Shown piece after piece: positions 35,498-46,539 of a stretch of 64,000 nt of DNA (position 1 is its first letter; every line of letters starts with the position of its first letter). The position numbers and the translations under genes are program-made. The notes beneath the pieces were generated by a model, which was given only the letters and a program-made list of their open reading frames with translations, was not told where the DNA came from and did no database searches. The stretch comes from Clitopilus passeckerianus (lineage: Eukaryota; Basidiomycota; Agaricomycetes; Agaricales; Entolomataceae), in the NCBI GenBank assembly GCA_944990035.1, contig CALYLX010000077.1, positions 124,001 through 188,000 on the forward strand, in the 5' to 3' direction.

Positions 35498-35700
35498 AGC
35501 CACGAGTTTTCGCTGGTACTCGCTTGACACCTCCAAGACCGTTTATTTTCGGCCCGCATTCCTCTTTGATTTGCAGGAAGAATGCAGACTATAAAATGAT
35601 TGGTCGGTCTGGCACGAAAGAGTGCCTCAGGGCTCATCCATTTCAACTTCTGCCCATCGCTTTGGGCTAGGATCGTCTATACTTGATAGGATAGCTCACT
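35498..35700 (+). repeat. Dispersed repeat upstream of SCR-2
   Basis: Copy of the element at 30208-30420 (shared TTTTCGGCCCGCATTCCTC and AGACTATAAAATGATT). A partial tandem copy precedes it at about 35345-35440. Confidence 0.65.
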
Positions 35701-36183
35701 GGAGATCTCGCAGGGTCATCTTCGGAGAGGATGCTATACCATTCATTCTATCGACCTTGCTGATGGGAAGTTGCAAGCAGCAACCCGATTTTGTGAGTAA
35801 CCGCTAAGCTAGCCTCCGATATGATGCTGAAATCAGGCTTCCGAACAGCCTGAGATCTTCAATGAGGAGTGTCGCCGTACGTTTCGATCCATGTCGCTCT
35901 CGCGTTTCCCTGGTCAACTTGCGTCTGATTTGAAGGTTGCTGGTACTCAAAGATCCCGACAGCCAAATAACCGTTATTTTTCCTCGTCGAATGATCACTG
36001 AGTACCATGATGATATAGTTGTATGCTCTCTGCTGGCGGCAGGGTTAAGGGCTGGTGAACAATCGTCGCTGTCACAGTAGACACTAAACTAGTAGCTTCA
36101 CAAAAGCCTTGGCAGACAATCCAAGGACAATAAACAACGTACCGTAACCGTCTTTAGATGGTCACCGTTTTTGAGCTCAAGTC
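35701..36183. other. No gene recognised
   Basis: Spacer between the dispersed repeat and the SCR-2 promoter. Longer here than in units 1 and 3; no domain. Confidence 0.35.
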
Positions 36184-36306
36184 AATGCAGTGAATAACCA
36201 ACCCGTCAAATTGCTTAAATACCCAACCCATTGGAACGTCGTCTCCCCAGAAAACCACCACCGTGGCCTTCTACCGAACTCTCAACTTCGATAACTTTTC
36301 TTTGAT
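36184..36306 (+). promoter_or_regulatory. Conserved proximal promoter of SCR-2
   Basis: Matches the SCR-1 and SCR-3 flanks, including TTGCTTAAATAC and ACCACCACCGTGGCC. Confidence 0.5.
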
Positions 36307-37143
36307 ATGACAATCATCAACCTTCGCATGGCTGTCATCTCACTCGCACTCTGCTTCACCGTCATACCCACTGTCCTCGGAGCTGCCGTCAAGCAAGAAT
36401 CCCAGGCACAGGCGATGAACTCTACGTACGTATTCAATTATCCATCATAGCCAATGGTCCGCAATTGAACACCTCGTCACAGATCTTGGATGCCTGGCGT
36501 CTACCACGATAAATGCGACGGTGGGGAATGCAAATGGCAATGCAATGACGACACCGACTCGTGCTGGGTTGCTGACGTCGGCACCCACGGTGACGACCCC
36601 CAATGGGTGACATGTAGCTCCGACCAGGATTGTACGGTGAAAATCCAAGGAGTGAGGAGTAGGAGACATGTATTGTGTAGAGATACGTGGTCCGGCTACA
36701 GCTCACTCAGCGACCTGAAGTGCATCGTGAAGCATGATAGGGAGCTGGACAAAAAGATTGCAGAGGAAGAGAAGAAACAGCAAGAGGTGTGGAAGAAAAA
36801 ATATGAGGAACGGAAGAAAGCTGAAGAGGAGTGGAAGAAAGGTCGACCTGCAAGGCTGAAGAAGGTCGAGGAGAAGCTGGGCCGGGAGGCGATGGAGGAT
36901 ATAGCAGTCCGCATCACGAAGGAACTGTTCTTTGTGGTGGCTTACTATCAGCGGCCGCGAGAGGACCAGTTGGCACGGGCGCGGCAGCTTGTGAGGGACG
37001 AAGCGCAAGATCTAGAGGACGAGGACTTGAAGCTGGAGACTGAGGCCTTGAAGGAGCGGCTGTTCAACCAGGCGAAGGAGAGTTTGAAAAGGGCATTTTT
37101 AATAGCGATGGCTACGGGTAAGTTCAGGTTGGGATATATGTAA
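36307..37143 (+). CDS. Secreted eight-cysteine protein with charged helical tail, SCR-2
   Basis: Predicted 259 aa. Exons: 36307-36425 and 36483-37143. Signal peptide MAVISLALCFTVIPTVLG, then a short pro-like stretch (AAVKQESQAQAMNS) that SCR-1 lacks. Eight cysteines in the family spacing: YHDKC, GECKWQC, DSC, VTC, QDC, VLC, DLKC. The second half is almost entirely lysine/glutamate/arginine-rich (EEEKKQQEVWKKKYEERK), with heptad-like spacing suggesting a coiled coil, and ends in a short hydrophobic-basic tail. No transmembrane anchor besides the signal peptide. Convergent with TBC fragment G'. Family unrecognised; an extracellular or wall role is inferred from the secretion signal only. Confidence 0.75.
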
Positions 37144-37609
37144 TACCCGCCGACTTCATCAATGTCGTTAGGCATTACATCCAATAATTAGACTCTCGAT
37201 CCAACTTAGTGCCCAGTTTAATACACGTGTGGCGAGATTAACTTCATATCTTTCTCAACAGGACGGGAGGAAGTCGTTCCTCACGCAGCGGAGGACGAGG
37301 CAGACGAAGGAGATGAACCAAGCTGGCCCTGGTTTCTCGAGAAACTTCAAAGGAAGGTGTGTTGGCGATTGGCTGAAGAACCATTGATGGAGACCTGATG
37401 GCTGGGTCATCCAGGTTAGACTGAACCGACTCTAACACAGCTCTCGGAGAGTTTTTCTTAGATTCGGTCGAGATTCTTTTTTTGTGACGCGTAGTCGCAC
37501 TGTTAGGCCCAATGTTAGATGTATTCTAAAGTGATATAGAACAAATATGGATGAATAAGGCCACCACCCCCCTCCGCTGTCTCTTCGCCCTACCTCATCC
37601 GTATTTGCC
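37144..37609. other. Intergenic, duplicated in the other units
   Basis: Aligns with 31560-31980. No gene. Confidence 0.5.
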
Positions 37610-38600
37610 ACCACGTAGACATCATACTCTTCTCGGAGATCCTCGAGATTGACGTTCCTCCCCTACCTCCCCCTTCTTTATCACCCCTCGATAACGCACT
37701 GTCAACAAGATCACCGGTATAACCTCCTCCCTTCTTCCCCTGATGGAGGACATGAAAAATCCTCCTGGCGCTAATGACGCTTTCAGGATCCTCCGAGTTG
37801 ACGTGACCGATTTTGAGCTCTAGGTGGTCAAGGGCAAATGTGCACCCTATTGAACAGCTCGCCCAGCCCTCGAAGCCGGAATCAGGAACATGAGAGAACC
37901 CACGAATTGCCCAAAGCTAGCTGAGGTTTTGGGAAAGCTCGCAGCTGATTTCGCGCGAGGGAGGAAAGACAGGAAATCGATAGGATACAGGGACGGCGGG
38001 GCGGAATTGTGGGGTGGGGATGATGGTGCCGGTGGTTGGGGATGTTTGGAAGGGATGAACATGGTGCCTCCGTTACGGACCTTACACTCGAGGCCACCGA
38101 TCGCAGTGGGTATCGACATCTGTATGGAATAATAAAATAACGACCTTGGAGATGCGACAGTGGGGCAGGTCGGCGACGCATGATAGGGTTAATGAGGTGT
38201 TCTTGTCTTCTATCGTCTTGCTGAAGTTCGTCTCGAAAATTGACGCTTTTATGTTTTCTTTTTGTTCCGCTTCATTCACATCCTCGCATCAGGTTCCAGG
38301 GCGATATTTCAGGAGCAGGAGGTGGGTGCGGGGTGCGTGAAGGTTGAGACCAGAAAGAGGGGAAAGGGTAGATGACGAAAGCAGGACTGGTGGTTTCTTC
38401 ACTTAGGAGACGGGGGCAGAAGTTCTTTGGGTCGGAAAAGAGAGGCGGAGTAGTAGAAAGGGAGGATGGTGGAGAATGTCCACGAAGGACGTGGCGAGGG
38501 TTGGATAAGGAACACATGTTGGAAGTGCCAATGGGTTCGTGTTTCCCCTCCTTCTCCCGCGCCTGAATTTCGTGTACGTCCAAATCTTCATCATCTACCA
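37610..38600 (-). pseudogene. TBC1D20-like C-terminal fragment G'
   Basis: 37760-37860 aligns with the IMGPKSVIYTW-coding part of intact exon 4 (plus-strand ATGACGCTTTCAGGAT and CGATTTTGAGCTC). 38340-38610 is a close copy of the F' frame. The pieces are out of frame with each other. It lies behind TBC copy G as F' lies behind F. Confidence 0.5.
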
Positions 38601-38798
38601 TTGTCCCGGGCACGAGAAACCCAACGACGACTCCGACTCGAATGACAGCGGATGAACAAACGTCCGCCCGTAGCGAGGTGCTGACTCTTCTCTTTCACAT
38701 ATTCACACTCGACACAATTCTGCTGAAAAAACATTCACCTCAGCATGACCCCATGAAAACGCGCACAAAGCACGAACCTTCCCCATCCTCCTCGTGCC

Positions 38799-40525
38799 TT
38801 ATGCACCAAGAACGACCCCAACGACCCACCCCAACACTTTCCTCCACTCCTGCTCCCTCTCCACCGCCCTTCCCTCTCTATTTCCATACACAGCCAACGC
38901 AACCCCAAGCACCAGCACGCTCGTCGTCACAATCGCTCGGCGGCGGTGGGAGATGTACCACTGCCTCCTCGGCTTCCTAAGTCTATTCCTCTCCTTCTTA
39001 CTGGGTTTCTCCGAAATGAGGTCGAGTTCGTCCTCATCATCCTCTTCGCCAGATTCTGGTTCTTCGATGAACGGCAATACGACATCTTCAGGTCTCCCTA
39101 CAATCGCCTCCGCTTCCTCGACCGAAGGGAGGGAGGAGAAGACTTCGCTCCATGTGTATATGACGCTTTTAGGACCCATTATTTGGTCGATTTTGAGCTC
39201 GGGATGGGTAGGTGGGCATTGTTCGAAGAGTTGATCTGCGTGTTTGAGTAATTCTGTCAGGGAGAGAGGTGGAGGAGGCAGTAGTTTCTTCGTGGCAGAC
39301 GGTGAAGAAGGTGAAGAGATAGGGTATGGTGGATATGGCGAGGTGGACGGGGATGGTGGTGAGGGTGGGGTGCTGTCTTCTTCTTCTTGTGGTTCTTCTT
39401 CTTGCTCTTGCTTAGGCACCGTGTCGCCGTCGGGTATTGGTACCTCCGCGATGTCTTCTTTCACCTCAGCATCGGTCTTGGGAACTTGGTCGTCGATGTG
39501 ATCGACTATGGGCGGTAGGGTGCTTAGCACCGAATGTGCCATGCCCATATCTTCCTCCCCATCTTCGTCTTCGTGCAGTTGGGCGAGGGCGGGTTTACGC
39601 GCCAGTAGAATCTGAAATGAGCGTCAGCATAAAGTAGGAAAACGTAGGAGATATGAAACATACAGCTGTCGTGAGGTATACACACGCAATCGGCGGCCTC
39701 GCCAATAGATAATCAAAAACATGTTGAATCAACTCCAGCGTAGGCATATCATGCGCAAACAGTGTCAACAGGTTCGACAGCGCGTAAAACGGCAAGGGGC
39801 TCGTTTTCTCCAACTGTCGCGCATATTCCGGATCGACAACCCTAAGCAGGTTCCTCGTTATCCTGACTAATCCAAGAACGGGCTCCAGAGTGTTTCCCAT
39901 CGAGTCGCGTAGTCGTTGGAGAGACAACGACTCCAGGGAAGCGTAGAGCGTAGAAGGAGGAAGTGTGAGGAACAGGACCGTGGAGATATCGTGGAACCCT
40001 TGGAAATAGCATAACGTAGGATGTGTCCGGAAAAGTCGGACGAGGAGGTCGTTTAGTGACGCTTTTAACGCGTCTCGGTGGATGTCGGGTTGGGATTCGT
40101 CCTCTACAGTCAGAAATGAGGTGAGAAGTGAGAAGGCAGAAGAAGAGAAGATACGTACGCACTGGGTAGAGAACAAAACTTCTGTCCGTGTCGAGTTGGA
40201 TTTGACGTTCGTCACCGTGTGGAGGGAGAGTTCGCCAGGATTGGTCATCTTTTTCGGAGTCGGGGTCTTCGGTGGGTGGAGGCGGGATTCCGAGGAGACG
40301 TGGCCTGTTGGGAGGATGTGAGATGAGTGAGTTTAGTGAGTTGAGCGAGTTTAGCTAGATTGACGAAACTCACCATAGTACTACTCTTTCTTCTCCAAAT
40401 CCACCGGGTTGAAGGCTTTTCTTCTGAAGGCTGGGCCAGCCTAGACCCTCTTCTGAAGCGTCTGGCTCGTTTTTGACTGGTGGAGACGAGGACGGAAGAG
40501 GAGAGGAGGGAGGAGGATCGTCCAT
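38799..40525 (-). CDS. TBC1D20/Gyp8-like Rab GTPase-activating protein, copy G (intact)
   Basis: Predicted 516 aa. Exons: 40525-40374, 40304-40159, 40103-39664, 39611-38799, phases consistent. The TBC domain carries both catalytic fingers: arginine-finger motif IQLDTDR and glutamine-finger motif YFQGFHD. It aligns along its length with the TBC1D20 type (SMGNTLEP, FDYLLARPP, ALAQLHEDEDGEEDMGMAH). A proline-rich and acidic linker follows. The C-terminus has a hydrophobic helix (VTTSVLVLGVALAVYG) and a second short one ending VVGVVLGA, consistent with tail anchoring in the ER membrane. The known family role is to switch off Rab1/Ypt1 in ER-Golgi traffic; that this duplicate does so is inferred. 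Adjacent to SSP-A upstream and SCR-2 downstream. Confidence 0.85.
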
Positions 40526-40640
40526 GGCGTGATGATGTCAAGAGGCAAAAACGTTGACAGGGCCTGATTTGGCGAAAATCGGCAATTGGCGCCTGGCGCT
40601 TACTCCCAAGCCGATGGGCGCTTAGGCGTTCCATTCCTTT
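40526..40640 (-). promoter_or_regulatory. Conserved 5' flank of TBC copy G
   Basis: About 105 bp before the ATG nearly match the flank of copy H: repeated AAGCGCC boxes, CGCCAAATCAGGCCCTG, then CCTCTTGACATCATCA. The same flank, more degraded, precedes copies E, F, J and the relics starting at 48268 and 52583. Confidence 0.55.
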
Positions 40641-40792
40641 CATCCTCTTGATTTTTGACCGCAATTCAGGCTATTGATTTTTTCAAACGCATATATACAA
40701 TACACAGACTACAGTGAATACGGACGGATTGCGATTAATCTATAGCAGCCTTTAGCTTAATCGTCGACTTCATATTTCGCGGACTCGGACTA

Positions 40793-41121
40793 CTAAAACA
40801 CCTGGTTATTCTGTGAACTCCCAATTAACAACGGCCTGGATTAAGCTGCAGAATTGGCCATACCGCTGTACACAGATCTTTATTATTAGGGTTCCCAGCG
40901 GCGAGTAGGTTTATTGAAACGTTTGCATCGATGAGCTTTACGTCCTCGTTGTCACTGCACTACGAGCGAGTTATGCGCGTCAGCCGCCACCATTTTCAAA
41001 TGTTGACCGAATTTAACATACCTGTGGAAATGTTATTGAAGCTGTTGGGCGTGCCGATAGGAGCAGCGTGTACGACAAACGTCGTAGCAAGCACAATGGC
41101 GGTGAGAAGGGTGGACTTCAT
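40793..41121 (-). pseudogene. Small secreted protein SSP-A, frameshifted copy of SSP-B
   Basis: Read from 41121, the first exon encodes a signal peptide very like SSP-B (MKSTLLTAIVLATTFVVHAAP). It has one extra base just before the first donor (AACATTTCCACAG against AACATACAACAG), so normal splicing puts the second exon out of frame. Exon 2 is otherwise open (VKLIDANV, AAGNPNNKD). The last exon ends earlier (NNQVF). Probably not functional unless a different splice site is used. Confidence 0.6.
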
Positions 41122-41505
41122 AGTGGATGGTTCTAGTCGAATGGTTAAAGTAGACCAAGGGAACGCGACGGTTTATATACTCCCCCAAGTCGGCTCCAAC
41201 GGGTGGAATCATATATCATATCGCACGACAGATGGAATTCAGCTAGAAGGCACCTACTTATTCGGTCGGATAGGTGATTAGGTCGAAGAGCCGTGCCTGC
41301 TTCCCGGGTCGAGTCCTAGTTTGACATCGCTCTGAGGTATAAACGACTGAACAGCCCGCTTCAGGTCTAGCCATAGTGAAAAGGGAGGAATATTCAAAGT
41401 ACTGTTCATTCCAGACATCGACTATGTTAAATTGCGTACAAAAGCTATATCAACTAGTAATTGTTCTGTTTCAACCCAAGCTATCAGCAACGTCGTCATA
41501 TTCAC

Positions 41506-41781
41506 TCAAGAAGTTCGTACGACAAGACAATGATCCTTTGCATTATAGTCACCCTTGGTGATGGCGTTCACGAAAGCGTTTACATCGATAAGCTTGACCT
41601 GGTCGTTGCCGCTACACTGTGAACAAATCCAAGTGGTCAGTGGTACTCAGGGATTACGATCGAAGTGACATACGGATGGTATATTATAGTAAGTTCCTTT
41701 CCCGCCTGGTGGAAGGGGACTACCGCTTACGATACCGAGGCCGGTGGCGGCAAGTGCAATGGCGAGAGCAATGGACTTCAT
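41506..41781 (-). CDS. Small secreted two-cysteine protein SSP-C
   Basis: Predicted 72 aa. Exons: 41781-41674 and 41616-41506. The start is the ATG of MKSIALAIALAATGLGIV, a clear signal peptide; an upstream in-frame ATG (41832) would bury it. The mature peptide is about 50 aa with two cysteines around the shared family core: CSGNDQVKLIDVNAF, then KGDYNAKDHC. Related to SSP-A and SSP-B through the spacing and the VKLID core. Too small for enzyme motifs; a secreted signalling or effector-type peptide is possible but unproven. Confidence 0.65.
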
Positions 41782-42681
41782 GCTGGTAAGAGCTAAGAAC
41801 TCGGGGCGGTTACCAATTGCACGTCTGGACATGTTCTCAATTTAAATAGTTTGGCGCTAGACCCTGCGAAGTGGCATCATATCATACAATGGGAGGAACG
41901 CCCTATTGGAATATACTAGACCTTTCTTGCGTCGCGGTACCTCCTGTTACTCGCCTCGCCTGCAACTTGAGATCTCAATCTCGAATCTAAATTCAAATTC
42001 TACAAAGGACCCTTCTTCTTCCGGCCCGTCTTCCTCTTGATCTTGAATTTGACTGCCACAAAGCCGACTTCAATGAACCATCTCCGAGGATGCACCCGAG
42101 GATAGGCAGATTTCTTGAATATATCTCCCTGCCCAACGAATTATGAAGGGCTCCACCATCAACGCCGGCGGCTTGATTGTGTCACGGAATACACCTCATT
42201 ATTCAAAATGAGAAGTTCGCCGAATCAGAATGCGGCACCTTTCTTGGTCTAGAACCTCTTACTTGACGAACTCCCTTTCTGGAAACCACCTGTTTCATTA
42301 CTCAAATGCCCCCAATTTTGACCAAGCCTACTATGAAAAGCGCCACCTATTCTTCCCCCTGTCCTCTAGGGGACCAGGTTCCGGTTCTTCTCACCTAAAT
42401 TTATTCCTTCAAAGAGTCATTAGGATGTGTAAAGGCATCTCTGTGCCCCTGGGCTGTCTTGGTTCATCCGACCCACTGGTCCCTATGATCAATAAAGCTT
42501 CCAGGAAAATCGTCATGTGAGGGCTAGGAATAGTTATTCTGGCAGGTGCCATAACGAACTGATGCCGGGCGTTTCCTTTTCTTCTTCCAACATCCACGAA
42601 TCCATCGAATGCTCCCTCCGCTTCATGAATCAGCTAACAAGAGCTAATGGAAGTAGCCCAATTCCCAGGGAACTCACGTCA
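41782..42681. other. No gene recognised; upstream flank of NLR gene 4
   Basis: Short frames without domains. Open sequence continues in frame upstream of the NLR gene 4 start, but paralog comparison places the start at 42682. Confidence 0.4.
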
Positions 42682-45550
42682 ATGCCATCAACCAACATAT
42701 CGAACCCGACAGCCGCTGCCGCTGCCATTTCAGTCCAGTCGGGCAATTATACCGCAGGAGGAAACATCACCATCAACACTATCGTGAAAGGCTCTCAAGT
42801 CGCAGGCTATTCACCTGGTGAGCTCGTGTATCTTGGAGTCAACGACACGGTTCTTGACCCCTGCAATTTACCCTAGTCTCCAAATGGTTGGCAGAATTCG
42901 CGTCAGTCAATCAGTACGCGATACAGAAGGAAACATTCGAGAAGGTAGCTCCTGGGACATGTTCTTGGATTCTTGAAGAACCGAAGTTTGATGCTTGGAT
43001 ATCTGGCCACTCTAAAACTTTCTGGGGAGTTGGAATTCGTGAGTACGCGTGGCCCGTATTACATTACATTGCATTTCTGACACCGCCTCGTAGCGGGGGC
43101 AGGGAAGACGATCCTTTCGTGAGGAGATACCTCGGGTTACAATGCTCCAGAGTTACTGAGTTATCAACAGGTCTTATGTTACCCGCCACCTTCAGGAACG
43201 CGCTGAGAAGTCGGGCTCGAGCTCCATCGTCACCTTCGCCTATTGTCGGTACAACGACACCCTTTCAGTCTCTCGCATTCTTGCTTGCCTGCTGCTGCAA
43301 CTTGTCGACTCCTCTGCCATAGTCGACAGTTATGTCACTGAAAATCTCTTTGCGACCTGTCTCAAACAAGAGACCAAGCCGACACAGTCCGAGCTTAAGT
43401 CAACTCTTGAGGCATCCGTAGCCCTATGCTCCTATGTCTTTGTGGTTGTCGATGCATTGGATGAGCTGCAGGATGACGTGAGAGAGCACCTCATGGACAT
43501 CCTTGTATCACTCGATCGGCATCTATTCGTGACATCTAGGGAGCTACATCTCGACAGGATATCACAACATGATATACGCATCCAAGCTCCGAAAAGAGAC
43601 TTTGAGACATTTATCACTCGCGAGGTCGAACGTCTCCCTAAACTTAGATCCCTCCTTAAGAATAGACCGGATGTTCTTACAGAAGTGGTGGACTGTATAG
43701 AGTCGAAATCAGATGGGATGTGAGTCTCCTTTTCCACGTTTTCTCGTCGTACGGCCGGATAAATTAAAGCGTTGGCACCTAGGATCCTTCTTTCAGCGCT
43801 ACAGATCGCTGCCCTAGGTGGTGTAACCACCGTGAAGAGCTTAAGAAAAGCGATTCAGGAACTACCTACATCACTCGCGGATATGTACCAGCTAACACTG
43901 GGACGAATCAAGGCTCAAAGCGAAGAGGAATGCACCCTTGCTTTTCGCGCAATTCTCTGGATTACAAATGCTCTTCGGCCTCTGACGTCTGCTGAGCTTC
44001 TTCACGCTTTGGCTGTGGATCCTGACTCTAACGAGCTAGATCCCGACGCCGTGACAGATGAGAAAACACTGATCTCTGTCTGCTGTGGGCTGGTCACAAA
44101 CAATGAAGAAACAAGTGTACGCCTCATCCGTAAGTTGCAACACATATCCTATGATCTGTTTACCGAGGCTACGACAGATTATACGACGCACGATTTCTTC
44201 TCGACCTATCTAAAGAAACCGTTCGATGATCCTCATACCCTTCTGGCTACAGTCTGTGCTGTTTACCGATCCCAGTCCGGCATCGATTCTAAGGCTCGCC
44301 TCTCCGGTGGCTCCTTCAACTCCATGTCAAATCACCGCTTTCCATTCCTTGATTACGCGTTTCAGGGTCTAGGGCGCCACGCATATAAATCTGCCCTACA
44401 ACATGACGGACGACTTCCTGACTATGTACATCAGCTCCTGGATGAACAACCATCGTTCTTTCTAGTACCGACAAACGACTTACTTATAGATCCAGACCCT
44501 TCCTCCCCATGTTATCCGCTTTTCGATCGTTGTAGTGCGGCCCACTTTGCTGCATTTCATGGCCTTCTGCGCTGGTTCGAAGAATTCAAAGAGACCTCGG
44601 CATTTTATCAGGGATCTTCATGTGGGATTTCACCGCTTGTATACGCAATTGCTGGGGAGCAGACCTTCGTCGTGGAGTTTTTACTCAACTCAGGCAAAGA
44701 TGCCACCACCACAGACCATTATGTCAATACTACCAGCTTGGATACTGCCGTGCGCAGTGGAAGTATCAAAATTGTAGAGCTTTTCGCCAACTGGTTAAGC
44801 TCTGCCTCCACTCCCCAGATGGATGCGGATCCTGACGATCGAACTCGGCTCAATCACCCTAACCCATGCGAAATTCTTAACGGAGGCGCTCTTCATACAT
44901 CAGCTGCAGATGGTAACATAGATGTTGTCGAGCTGCTGGTTGACTGCCCCGGAATAGATATCAATGCCTCTCATGTTGGCTCAACGCCCCTCCATCTAGC
45001 CATCTTATCCAAGAACCGCCAAATCGCCAAGCTACTTCTGAGGTTGCCTGGCATAGACTACCAAGCTAGGGATTGTGCGGGATTTACCCCCCTCCATTGC
45101 GCAGCCCGGGCGGATTTGGATACAGTAACCGGCATCCTCGGAGGGTTCGACGACATTGACATCAACGCATTGACCACCGACGGAAAGACCGCCCTCCACA
45201 TCGCGTGTGAGGTCGGAAGCGTAAATTCCCTTCGTAGCCTACTTGCGTTTAAAACCATCAGGGTTAACGAAAAGGACGACTACGGATGGACCCCACTCCA
45301 TTGTGCAGCACACTGTGGCCACACGGAATGCGTACGGGTTCTCCTGAATGGGGTAGATTCAATGGGTCTGGATATCAATGCAAAAACACAGATACATTCT
45401 TGGGGATCCGACTACGTGGATACTGCTCTCGACTTGGCCAACAAGGCGTGCCATCCCAAAATTGCTGCATTGTTGGAGGCAGCAGGTGCACGGGGTGCCG
45501 CCGATCTCCGTGGTACCAACAAACGCCCTCGCCCAAGTTCCTTTTCCTAA
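42682..45550 (+). CDS. NACHT-ankyrin NLR protein 4
   Basis: Predicted 863 aa. Exons: 42682-42817, 42877-43038, 43094-43118, 43171-43719, 43783-44129, 44178-45550. The N-terminal motif is SVQSGNYTAGGNITIN at residues 17-32, closest to NLR protein 1. Walker A is GIPGAGKT on the 25-nt exon; Walker B is VFVVVDALDEL; then FVTSREL. The first part of exon 4 (SYVTRHLQERAEKSG) is the most divergent segment. Intron 5 (44130-44177) is 48 nt, a multiple of three without a stop, so retention would insert 16 residues before the conserved DYTTHDFF block. Ankyrin repeats fill the last 300 residues. The gene end overlaps TBC debris on the other strand. Intact; ligand unknown. Confidence 0.9.
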
Positions 45551-45569
45551 ATGTAAATCTCTCCAATAT

Positions 45570-46500
45570 TCGGTTGAGGTCCTCCCCGTCTTCCCTTTCT
45601 TCCCCCTCCTCGTCTCCAGAGTCCCTAACCCCTCGATAAACGACAACAGCAACACGACGTCCACCGCCTGCCTCTTCACAATTGAGATCCCGGTGCCTTC
45701 CTCCAAGAGCGAAGTCAGGAGTCTGGGCCCGACGATGATCTCGTCTACCTTCACGCTTGGATGGGTAGGCGGACCTCGGTATTCATTCGGGCAGTTCGTT
45801 GGGCGTGAGCAAGACCGAGGAGCGAGGTGAGAGGGGAGGTGGTTGGAGGTAGTGTGGGGAAGGACTTGATATAGGGACTGGTGGCCGTACACCGGGAAGA
45901 TGGAGGATCACGATGAGGGTGGTGACGAAGGGAGGCAGGCTATCCTCATCTGGCGTCCAGTTTCTTTTTCAGTAGGATGCGTGTCGTCCGAATTGAGACA
46001 GCTATAAACATCTATCGGTTAGGATAATGTGAATAATCAATATAATATTCCGCCAGAGATATGTTAGATACTAACCGGATATGATCCCTTCCTGGCCATC
46101 CCCGAGATCGACAATGGAACCACTCAACCGACTCCTTCCGCACCTTCGATCTCCCTTCCCCTCCACCATCTTGACGCTCATGAACCCCAAACAGGCGCAC
46201 TCCCGCTATGACAACCATCTGAAGATTAGGTCGAGTTCTTCCTCTCCAGGTTCTCCGGGTGTTGCAACAACAGCCCGCCCTGCCCCTCCTGCATGTCTAA
46301 ATCGCAACCCCTCGCCTTCGCATTTCTCCACCCGAAGAGATCCAGGCATGGATGAGAAGTTGGAATTGAATGATAATTCAACAGCTCGTCGACTTTGAGC
46401 AGGAGCGAGGAGAGAGATAGAGGTGGTTTGGGAGGTATTAAGAGACTAGGTGTACGTTGCGAGGATGACGGGACAGGAGGACAGTAGCGACGACGAAGGC
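45570..46500 (-). pseudogene. TBC1D20-like C-terminal debris behind NLR gene 4
   Basis: Two short series of minus-strand fragments match exon 4. 45590-45780 aligns with the stretch from the acidic linker to the IMGPK codons, and 46220-46420 contains another decayed acidic and proline-rich piece. No usable frame. Confidence 0.45.
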
Positions 46501-46539
46501 TAGCCATACTCATCCCGGGTCCCTTTTCTTCTTCATCCA

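Larger units (their letters stand above)
35300..41560. repeat. Segmental duplication unit 2, left arm of a large inverted repeat
   Basis: Contains SCR-2 (+), fragment G' (-), TBC copy G (-), SSP-A (-) and the tail of the SSP-C region. Read on the opposite strand, it matches 56.5-63.4 kb gene by gene, including the intergenic DNA at 40760-41545 versus 57300-56511. The arms are about 15 kb apart. Confidence 0.7.

Noticed and set aside
41782..41832. Upstream ATG for SSP-C
   Set aside because: It would place 17 polar residues before a clear signal peptide; the start at 41781 matches SSP-A and SSP-B (MKS).
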